Of a stretch of 64,000 bases of DNA, positions 15,888 through 23,363 are shown in pieces. Position 1 is the first letter of the stretch. Each line of letters opens with the position of its first letter. Origin of the DNA: Neorhodopirellula pilleata (lineage in GTDB: Bacteria; Planctomycetota; Planctomycetia; Pirellulales; Pirellulaceae); assembly GCF_007859915.1 (NCBI RefSeq), contig NZ_SJPM01000007.1, positions 139,298 to 203,297 of the forward strand, given 5' to 3'. Both the position numbers and the translations under genes were made by a program. The notes below the pieces were generated by a model. The model searched no databases, had not been told where the DNA came from, and worked only from the letters and a program-made list of their open reading frames with translations.

Positions 15888-17543
15888 ATGAGCAAAAGTC
15901 GAAGTTTCCGCGATGACCAGCGGTTGCGAACCCTTATCCGGGGTAGCCTCCTGGGCTCGCTCGGACTGATTTTCCTGGCCAGCGTCTTTGGCCTGGTTTT
16001 TTGGATCTACGCGTTCTGCCGGATCGAAGTCCCCAGCGGCCATATCGCCGTTCTGATCAAAAAGACAGGAGCGGAGATCGATAACGCGACCGAGATCGTC
16101 CGCAGCGATGAGTTCGGTAAATACAAAGGCTTGCAAGAAAAAGTCCTGACCGAAGGTCGTTACTTCTACAACCCCTGGAACTGGGAATGGGACATCGTCG
16201 AGCAAGTCGAAATCCCCGAAAACCGACTCGGGGTCCGCATTCGACTCTACGGGGAGGACCTCGGGTACGGCAATCTGATCGCCGATTCCGCCGGGCAAAA
16301 AGGCATCTCGTCGGAAGTCCTCCGCCCGGGCCGCTATCCGCTTAACGCGATCGTCTACCAAGCCGACTCCAAGCCGATCATCAATCGCGACAACTACTCC
16401 GAGTTGGTCGAACTGCACCAACCCGTCGTCGTCCCGGCCGGCTTCAAAGGTGTCGTGACATTGCTGTCCGCACCGATGGCCGACGACCCCAACGCCTTGA
16501 TCGTTCAAACCGGAAACCGAGGCGTTCAACAAGAAACACTCAATCCCGGCGTCTATTACATCAACCCCTATGTCCAACGAATCAACCTAGTCGATTGCCG
16601 TAGCCAACGCTTCAATCTTTCTACCGGCGGCGAAATGGGCTTTCCCAGCCGTGACGGCTTTTGGGTCCGTCTGGATGGACGAATCGAATTCCGCGTTGAT
16701 CCCGAACGAGCCGCGGAAGTCTTCGTGACTTACAACGATGCCGACAACGACAACGGCCTCGATGCCAGGGTCGAAGAAGAAATCATCGCTAAGATCATCC
16801 TCCCCAACGCACGTTCGTTTTGCCGTTTGAGAGGCAGTGACAACTCGGGTCGCGATTTCATCTTGGGCGAGAAGCGATTGCAGTTCCAAAAAGACTTCCA
16901 AGCGACGCTCGAGGAAACATGCAAGTCCCAAGGTATCGAGATCGTCCAAGCGCTCATCACACGAATCTCGCCGCCGCAACAAATCGCCGGCCCCGTGCGT
17001 GATCGCCAAATCGCAACGCAACAGGCCCAGCAATACATCAAACAAATCGAACAGCAAACCAGCGAACAGCAATTACGAATCGAACAAGAACTCGTCAAGC
17101 AAAAAGAGGCGCTTGTCGAAGTCGAACGCGAGGTCGTGAAGTTGACCACCCAAGCACAACGCGAACAAGAAGTCGCCGTCATCGAAGCCGAACAACAACG
17201 CAAGGTCGCCGAAGTCGAACTCGAAGCCGCGATCGATCAAGCAGGAGCGATCACCGCCAAGGGTGAAGCCGACGCCGAAGTCATCAAGTTCGGCAACGAA
17301 GCCGACGCGGCCGGATGGGCCAAAGCCGTCGAGGCCTATGAAGGCGACGGCGATCAATACGCACGCTGGGTCATGCTCAAGAAAATGGCACCGAGCTTCC
17401 GGCAAATGATGGTCAATACCGCCGACAGCCCGCTGATGGACATCTTCAACGAATTCAACCAATCCGACGCCAAACCGTCCGGTCAGTCCGCTCCATCGGA
17501 TGCGGCCGTCTCTGAAAAACCCGTCACCGAACCCACCAAGTAG
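15888..17543 (+). CDS. SPFH/band 7 (flotillin-like) membrane protein 1
   Basis: 551 aa. One N-terminal transmembrane segment (about residues 17-40) precedes two band 7-like stretches, with VPSGHIAVLIKK and VPAGFKGVVTLLSAP. A long Gln/Glu/Lys-rich coiled coil follows (about residues 370-470, RQIATQQAQQYIKQIEQQTS). The C-terminus is variable. SPFH proteins oligomerise on membranes as scaffolds for proteases or lipid domains. No NfeD-type partner is nearby; instead a second SPFH gene follows 8 nt downstream, so the two probably form a hetero-oligomer. Cellular role unknown. Confidence 0.88.
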   Translation: MSKSRSFRDDQRLRTLIRGSLLGSLGLIFLASVFGLVFWIYAFCRIEVPSGHIAVLIKKTGAEIDNATEIVRSDEFGKYKGLQEKVLTEGRYFYNPWNWEWDIVEQVEIPENRLGVRIRLYGEDLGYGNLIADSAGQKGISSEVLRPGRYPLNAIVYQADSKPIINRDNYSELVELHQPVVVPAGFKGVVTLLSAPMADDPNALIVQTGNRGVQQETLNPGVYYINPYVQRINLVDCRSQRFNLSTGGEMGFPSRDGFWVRLDGRIEFRVDPERAAEVFVTYNDADNDNGLDARVEEEIIAKIILPNARSFCRLRGSDNSGRDFILGEKRLQFQKDFQATLEETCKSQGIEIVQALITRISPPQQIAGPVRDRQIATQQAQQYIKQIEQQTSEQQLRIEQELVKQKEALVEVEREVVKLTTQAQREQEVAVIEAEQQRKVAEVELEAAIDQAGAITAKGEADAEVIKFGNEADAAGWAKAVEAYEGDGDQYARWVMLKKMAPSFRQMMVNTADSPLMDIFNEFNQSDAKPSGQSAPSDAAVSEKPVTEPTK

Positions 17544-17551
17544 GAATCATC

Positions 17552-19138
17552 ATGAGCCTTCGTCGCTATCAATCGTGGGCCGGATTGGCCTTCAGCGCCC
17601 TGTGGATCGTCATCGGGTTGTACTTCATGTTCTTGTGGTTCGTATGCCGCATTTATGTCCCCGAAGGACATAGTTTGCAGTTGCGTTACAAGGGGCCACT
17701 CGTGCTGCCCGCCACCGAAGCACCCCCGAACCGGCTCGCCAACGAAAATGAGATCGGTGTGCGTGACCAAATGCGCGGTCCCGGTCGTCACTTCTACAAT
17801 CCGATCTATTGGCAACGAAAGATCGTTCCCGACGTCGTCATCGTGCCCGGACAAATCGGCGTCGTTACGTGCAAGGTCGGCGACGAATTGCCCCAGGGCG
17901 AATTCCTCGTCGACGGCGATTTGCAAGGTGAAAACCAAGCCCGACAAAAAGGCATCCTGCGCAAAGTGTTCGGTCCCGGTCGCTATCGTGCTAACCCTTA
18001 TGCGTTTGAATTCAAAATCGTCGAGCTCGAACGACGTCGTGTCGGCAACCAAGAAAAAACCAGCGGCTGGGTCGAAATCCCGACCGGCTACGTCGGTGTG
18101 GTAACCATGCAAACGGACAACAAGGCGACCGGCTTGACAGCCGGCATCCAATCGAAGGTGTTGCAACCAGGACTCTATCCGGTCAATCCGAACGAACAGG
18201 AAATCGACATCATCAACGTCGGTTACTCCGAATCGAGTATCCTTAGCAGCAAGCAAACCGATCAACAAGGCAATACGCTGTTCGACGACCAAGGCGAACC
18301 GCTCGCGATTGCCGGTTCGGGAATCAACTTCCCGAGTAACGACGGATTCGACATCCAACTCGACTTCACCGCGATCTGGGGATTGATGCCCGACGATGCA
18401 CCGGAGATCGTGCGTTTGTTCGGCAATCTCGACGCCGTTGAACTCAAAGTCATCGAACCGCAAAGCGAAAGCATCTGCCGAAACAACGGCTCCAAGATGG
18501 GAGCGATCGAATTGCTCGTCGGCGAAACTCGCGAGCAATTTCAAACCGACGTCAGCACCGAGTTTCAAACGGTGCTCTCGCAAAAGCGGATCTCGATGCT
18601 GTACGGTTTGGTCCGTCATATTTACATCCCGCAAGACGTTCGACTGCCGATCCAGCTCGGATACGTCAGCGACGAGTTACGTTTGACGAGGGATGAAGAA
18701 ACCAAAACGGCTCGGATCGAAGCGGACCTTCGCGAAGCCGAACGCCGCGTCGAATTGGAAGCCGAACGGGTGGTCGTCGAAACCGAACGGAAACGCGCCG
18801 GTGAAATGGCCGAAGGCGAAAAACTTGCCAAAGAAATCGCCGCCGAAACCGAACGACTCGTCGCCGCGATCGATCGACAAACCGCCGATTTGGTCGCCAA
18901 GAAAACGGTGCTGATCGGAAAAGCCACCGCCGGTGCCAAACAAATGCAGGAGGAAGCCGATGCGGACAAATTCCGTTTGGCCGTCCAAGCATTCGGCTCT
19001 CCCGCCGCGTTCAACAAATGGGAGTTCGCCGAACAATTACCCGCCGACTTGGACTTGAAATTGTTCTATGCCGGCGAAGGCACCCTATGGACCGACCTAA
19101 AAACCGTCCAGCCCACGATCCCCCTCACCAAACCCTAA
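17552..19138 (+). CDS. SPFH/band 7 (flotillin-like) membrane protein 2
   Basis: 528 aa, with the same plan as its neighbour: N-terminal TM (about residues 10-32), band 7-like repeats (VPEGHSLQLRYKG, IPTGYVGVVTMQTD) and an Arg/Glu-rich coiled coil (about 390-450). It is clearly a paralogue but strongly diverged. An 8-nt gap after the first SPFH stop indicates one transcript. A dispersed repeat (19162) follows at the end of the unit. Confidence 0.88.
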   Translation: MSLRRYQSWAGLAFSALWIVIGLYFMFLWFVCRIYVPEGHSLQLRYKGPLVLPATEAPPNRLANENEIGVRDQMRGPGRHFYNPIYWQRKIVPDVVIVPGQIGVVTCKVGDELPQGEFLVDGDLQGENQARQKGILRKVFGPGRYRANPYAFEFKIVELERRRVGNQEKTSGWVEIPTGYVGVVTMQTDNKATGLTAGIQSKVLQPGLYPVNPNEQEIDIINVGYSESSILSSKQTDQQGNTLFDDQGEPLAIAGSGINFPSNDGFDIQLDFTAIWGLMPDDAPEIVRLFGNLDAVELKVIEPQSESICRNNGSKMGAIELLVGETREQFQTDVSTEFQTVLSQKRISMLYGLVRHIYIPQDVRLPIQLGYVSDELRLTRDEETKTARIEADLREAERRVELEAERVVVETERKRAGEMAEGEKLAKEIAAETERLVAAIDRQTADLVAKKTVLIGKATAGAKQMQEEADADKFRLAVQAFGSPAAFNKWEFAEQLPADLDLKLFYAGEGTLWTDLKTVQPTIPLTKP

Positions 19139-19161
19139 CGCCGAACCCGGCCACAATCCTC

Positions 19162-19200
19162 GTAGGCTGGGTCGGAGCCGCTTCGGCGCAGACCCGGCAC
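19162..19200 (+). repeat. Dispersed GTAGGCTGGGT element
   Basis: GTAGGCTGGGTCGGAGCC then CGCAGACCCGGCAC. It occupies most of the 83-bp gap between the second SPFH gene and the TIGR03790 start. Confidence 0.85.
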
Positions 19201-19221
19201 AAGCGGGTTACAATACCCGGC

Positions 19222-21291
19222 ATGTTTGCATCACGTTGGCTATCGTTCGCGTGCGCGGTCTGCACGGCCGCGTCGCCTGTCCTTGCCGGTGTCACCGGCG
19301 AGAACGTTGCTGTCGTCGTCAATGCGGCGTCCATCGATTCGATCACCGTCGCCAACCATTACGTCTCGCTTCGGCATGTCCCCGCCAACAACGTGATCTG
19401 GCTCGACGACGTCCCCGAAGGAAATTCAGTATCACTGAACGACTTTCGCGATCGAATCCTGAAACCGCTTTTGGAAAAAATCAACGCAAAACAAATCGCC
19501 GCCCAAATCCAAGTCGTTGCCTACTCGGCCGGTTTCCCCACGGCGGTTCAGATCGGCGAGCACACCAAGCGTCTGACTGATCCGAACCAAAAGAAGTATC
19601 AAACTCCGACGGCGTCGATCAACTCACTCACCTATTTTTATCGGTTCGTGCTATCGGATTCATCGGACTACCTGGGGTGGGCGAGTAACCAGTACGCACG
19701 CGGGAGATTTGCACGTCACTTCGTCAATCCCTTCGCCGGCGAGAAACGCAAACAGTTCACCGCCGCCGAATCCGCCGCTCGCGATGGAGACCACACCCGG
19801 GCCGCCGAATCGTTTGAGGCACTCGCCGATGAGTACCCGACGCTATCGCCGTTACATATCCTTGCCGCCGAGCATTGGTTGGCTGCTGATGAGGAACTCA
19901 AGGCGTTGCAACAACTCGACAAGGCGGTCGCGAGCGGCTGGGCGGATCGACGCCATCTGACCGAATCGGACACCTTTCGAGACGTTTTCAACGCCGAAGA
20001 TCCAGATAGCCTATCGCCGCGCAAGCAGCGTCTACTCGACGCGATGGAAGATGTGCCGGTCGTCAACCAAGGTCCGATGCCTTTCGCCGCCGCATTGGAA
20101 TGGACGGCGAGTGGCCATCCTGTCCCACCGAAATCCGGTGCGATCCCGTATCTCTTATCGTGTGTGCTCGCGGTCGTTCACCCCAACGGCAATACGCTTG
20201 ACGAAGCGATCGCGGTTTTACAACTCGCCGCCAAAGCGGATCATACATTCCCCAATGGCGTCTTCGGATTCGCCAAGACGGCCGACGTCCGCGTGACCAC
20301 CCGCGAACCGCTCTACGGCGATGCGATCGCGTGGTTGTTGTCACGCAAACAAGACGTCGAAATCTTCCCATCCTCGCTGCCTGATTCGGACAAAACCTAT
20401 GTTGGCATGATGTTGGGTTCCGCCGGCTTGTCGCTGGAGAGTCGGAAGTGGTCATTCGCCCCCGGAGCGCTCGCGGAGAACCTGACCAGCCTGGGAGGTG
20501 CCTTCGAAACCAAGTCGCAAACCAAACTAACCGAACTACTCAGCGCCGGCGCCGCGATCAGCAGCGGTGCGGTTGCTGAACCGTACGCCTTGGTCCCTAA
20601 GTTCCCGACCCCGATGATCTATCCGTATTACTGCGAAGGCGTCACCGCGATCGAGGCGTTTTATTTATCTGTCACCTCGCCTTATCAGTTATTGATCGTC
20701 GGTGATCCGATTTGCCAACCGTTCGCCCGTCCACCCAACGATCTGATTCGGATCGAAACGGCACCTCAGGTCGGAACTCAAGGAGAACCAAAGACGGCTC
20801 CCCAACCCAGCGCGATCGAGGTTCACTGGCAAGCTTTACCGGACTCTCCCGTGAGCAGTCCGGTAGCCGAATTCCAACTCTACGTGCTCGGCAAACTCTT
20901 TGCCACCGCGCCGCCGGTCCCCAACATGAAGATCAACTTGCCTGATGAGCTCGCGGGAATGGTCGATTGCCGTGTCGTGATGACCGGTCGGCACCCCACA
21001 CGTCCCGCGATCGCCACGCGAGCGCAACTTAAAGTCGGCGGCGATCGGATCCTGCCGAAAATTCAACGCTTGCGAAAACAAGACCAATCACGATGGACGG
21101 TGTTCGTCGATTGCCCCGGTGCCGATCGTATGGAAGTCATGCATTTGGGCCGAACCATCGCCGAGTTTGACGGCGATGCGTCCAGGCTGACATTCACTCC
21201 CGAGAAAATCGGCAACGGCCCGGTGCGATTGCAAGCCATCGCGTATCAAGGCGAACAAACCATCTTCGGTGACGTCTTCCAATCGCCATAG
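19222..21291 (+). CDS. TIGR03790 family exported protein
   Basis: 689 aa from the ATG at 19222, chosen because it begins a signal peptide (FASRWLSFACAVCTAASPVLAG). The frame upstream runs through the repeat and the SPFH gene. The mature N-terminus VAVVVNAASIDSITVANHYVS and the VPANNVIWLDD motif are those of TIGR03790. A tetratricopeptide-like helical stretch lies near residues 180-240, and a C-terminal beta-rich part near 530-680. The function of the family is unknown to me. It is convergent with the glycosyltransferase, only 22 bp between stops. Confidence 0.82.
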   Translation: MFASRWLSFACAVCTAASPVLAGVTGENVAVVVNAASIDSITVANHYVSLRHVPANNVIWLDDVPEGNSVSLNDFRDRILKPLLEKINAKQIAAQIQVVAYSAGFPTAVQIGEHTKRLTDPNQKKYQTPTASINSLTYFYRFVLSDSSDYLGWASNQYARGRFARHFVNPFAGEKRKQFTAAESAARDGDHTRAAESFEALADEYPTLSPLHILAAEHWLAADEELKALQQLDKAVASGWADRRHLTESDTFRDVFNAEDPDSLSPRKQRLLDAMEDVPVVNQGPMPFAAALEWTASGHPVPPKSGAIPYLLSCVLAVVHPNGNTLDEAIAVLQLAAKADHTFPNGVFGFAKTADVRVTTREPLYGDAIAWLLSRKQDVEIFPSSLPDSDKTYVGMMLGSAGLSLESRKWSFAPGALAENLTSLGGAFETKSQTKLTELLSAGAAISSGAVAEPYALVPKFPTPMIYPYYCEGVTAIEAFYLSVTSPYQLLIVGDPICQPFARPPNDLIRIETAPQVGTQGEPKTAPQPSAIEVHWQALPDSPVSSPVAEFQLYVLGKLFATAPPVPNMKINLPDELAGMVDCRVVMTGRHPTRPAIATRAQLKVGGDRILPKIQRLRKQDQSRWTVFVDCPGADRMEVMHLGRTIAEFDGDASRLTFTPEKIGNGPVRLQAIAYQGEQTIFGDVFQSP

Positions 21292-21313
21292 CGAAAGTCG
21301 CCAGGACTTTCGG
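21290..21313. terminator. 24-bp palindrome filling a convergent gap
   Basis: AGCGAAAGTCGCCAGGACTT continues to TCGG; arms CGAAAGT and ACTTTCG pair around a 7-8 nt loop. The TIGR03790 stop (21289-21291) overlaps its left end and the glycosyltransferase stop (21314-21316, minus strand) touches its right end. The placement suggests a shared bidirectional terminator, but there is no T-tract. The same element occurs inverted at 63167. Confidence 0.6.
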
Positions 21314-22435
21314 TCACGCCAACAACCGCTCATACAACCCACGATAATCATCAACCATTCTCTGCACTGAAAATTCAGATTGCATCCGTTCCCGGTTTTT
21401 CATTCCAACCCGGTCCGCCGATTCTTCGTCCGTCAAAAAACGATTCAATCGGTCCGACATCGCTGGACCGTCGTCGGGCGGAAATCCTTGCTCCGAATCG
21501 TCGCCGATCAATTCTGCACTCCCTTCGACGCGGCTGCAGACGACGGGTTTTCCCGCCGCCATCGCTTCCATCACTACGTTAGGCATGCCCTCGTAACGAC
21601 TGGGCAAAACGAGGACGCGACACGCCTTCATCCATGGTGCCACATCGGACTGCCACGGCAATAAGCGAACACGATCTCCCGGCACCGATTCCGCCCAAGC
21701 CTTTAAGCGATCCTCAAGGGGGCCCTTGCCCATCAGGACTAACTTGCGGTCGCTATCGAGCGGTGCAAACTGGTCGAGCTGTTGCTGCAGAAGTTCAAGG
21801 TTCTTTTGCGGATGCAGTCGTCCCACGAACAAAGCGACCTTCACGTCGGACCACCAACCCAACCGCCCCCAATCGATCGCCGTTACGTCCTCGAATCGGC
21901 TCACCTCGACGCTGTTGCCGATCACACTGGTTCGATCCGCCGGGACGCCAAGCTGATCATGGGCAAAGGCTTCCACCGCCGCACTGACACAGACGACGTG
22001 TCGCTTGTTCCGCAGCGCCCGGCGTTCGATCCAAAGTCGCCTGGGGTTCGGATCGGCGACACGAATCCCTGCGACGTCGATTCCTTGATGTAGTTTCGGT
22101 AACGTCCATGACGCAAAACTCGACATCACGTTGGCATGAAACAGAAAACTTTGACGGACCGCGTTGGGGCGTCGGTGGACCCATTTCATTAGCGTGCGCG
22201 CCACCCTCGCTGCTTCCCAACTACTGTTCGCCTCACCCGAGGACAAATCGACGCCGGCGTCCACAAGATCCTTGACCAACGAATCACGACCATCACGTTT
22301 CGTTGAATCGGGAAGTCGACCCATCACGAAAACACGGACGTCGTCACCCGCTCGATGCAACGACGTTGCCAATCGCGTCATCGTCCGTTCGGCCCCGCCT
22401 ACGTCGAGTTCGGTGATGATTAAGTCAATTTGCAT
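21314..22435 (-). CDS. GT4-type glycosyltransferase
   Basis: 373 aa from the ATG at 22435 (MQIDLIITELDVGGAERTM), where GT-B enzymes of this family normally begin. The C-terminal donor-binding domain shows VALFVGRLHPQKNLELL, VLVLPSRYEGMPNVVMEAMA and GKPVVCS, with the E-x7-E type motif of GT4. It is expected to transfer a sugar from a nucleotide donor to a glycan or lipid at the cytoplasmic membrane. No other glycan genes adjoin it, so its product is open. Confidence 0.92.
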   Translation of the reverse strand: MQIDLIITELDVGGAERTMTRLATSLHRAGDDVRVFVMGRLPDSTKRDGRDSLVKDLVDAGVDLSSGEANSSWEAARVARTLMKWVHRRPNAVRQSFLFHANVMSSFASWTLPKLHQGIDVAGIRVADPNPRRLWIERRALRNKRHVVCVSAAVEAFAHDQLGVPADRTSVIGNSVEVSRFEDVTAIDWGRLGWWSDVKVALFVGRLHPQKNLELLQQQLDQFAPLDSDRKLVLMGKGPLEDRLKAWAESVPGDRVRLLPWQSDVAPWMKACRVLVLPSRYEGMPNVVMEAMAAGKPVVCSRVEGSAELIGDDSEQGFPPDDGPAMSDRLNRFLTDEESADRVGMKNRERMQSEFSVQRMVDDYRGLYERLLA

Positions 22436-22577
22436 GACACGAGCGTTCCTCCCGATAGTTCTCCCTCCGAATCTCGACCCGGGTCTTCGTGACATCTTAG
22501 CAGCCAGCATTAGGTTGGACATGCCTCATGACGAGGTTGGCTTGCGGAAACCGCCTCTGGCCGCCTACGCTAATAGG

Positions 22578-23363
22578 ATGAATGCCTACCAAAAATCCGC
22601 CGGTTCGTATCCTTCACGACCGCGCATTGAAACCATCGGTTCTCTTCGCTGCATCGTCGTCGATGGTTCGGCCGAACCTCGAATCCCCGTTATCCTATGC
22701 CATGGCTATGGTGCCCCCGGCGATGATTTGGCTTCGTTGACGCCGCACCTGATCGAATGGATCGGCCGGGACGCGGCGGCGCTGCGGTTTGTTTATCCCG
22801 AGGCCCCCCATGATCTGAGCGACTTGGGAATGCCTCAAGGGCGTGCTTGGTGGCCGTTGAACATGGCGGCGATGCAGGAACTATTGCAAACCAACCGGTT
22901 CTCCGAACTTCACGACGCCGAGCCGCCCGAGATCGACGTCGCCCGTGGCGCGCTGCAAGAGACCGTCGAAGCGGTCCTCGCGAACATGCCGGGATCGCCC
23001 GCCCCGGAAACGATTCCGTATTGCTTGGGTGGGTTTTCCCAAGGTGCCATGCTGACGATGGACTTGTCACTGCGTGGCACGATGCCGCCGCCGAAAACGT
23101 TGGTTCAGTTTTCCGGCACGTTGGTGTGTGCGAACCAGTGGAAAGCGTCGCTGTCGCGGCTGAGCCGAACGAAGGTGTTGCAATCGCACGGCCGGATCGA
23201 TCCGATCCTGCCTTTCAGTAGTGCCGAGGCGCTGAGGGATCTGCTCCGCGAAGGCGACGTCGACGTGGACTTTGTCGCTTTCCAGGGGCCGCACACGATT
23301 GAAACCGATGCGCTGTTTCGCGTCGTCGAGCGGTTGCGATTACAAGCCGCCGAGACGGCATGA
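22578..23363 (+). CDS. Alpha/beta hydrolase, carboxylesterase/phospholipase type
   Basis: About 261 aa from the ATG at 22578; an ATG at 22521 is an alternative, and the frame further upstream overlaps the divergent glycosyltransferase. The catalytic triad is visible: nucleophile Ser in GGFSQGAML, Asp in HGRIDPILPF, His in FQGPHTIE. An oxyanion region ILCHGYGAPGDD lies near the start. Family members hydrolyse carboxylic or lysophospholipid esters. Its stop overlaps the next start as ATGA, coupling it to the BatA/vWA proteins. That association is unusual. Confidence 0.88.
   Translation: MNAYQKSAGSYPSRPRIETIGSLRCIVVDGSAEPRIPVILCHGYGAPGDDLASLTPHLIEWIGRDAAALRFVYPEAPHDLSDLGMPQGRAWWPLNMAAMQELLQTNRFSELHDAEPPEIDVARGALQETVEAVLANMPGSPAPETIPYCLGGFSQGAMLTMDLSLRGTMPPPKTLVQFSGTLVCANQWKASLSRLSRTKVLQSHGRIDPILPFSSAEALRDLLREGDVDVDFVAFQGPHTIETDALFRVVERLRLQAAETA

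Noticed and set aside
17483..18634. 383-codon minus-strand ORF
   Set aside because: Antisense to the second SPFH gene; no independent evidence.
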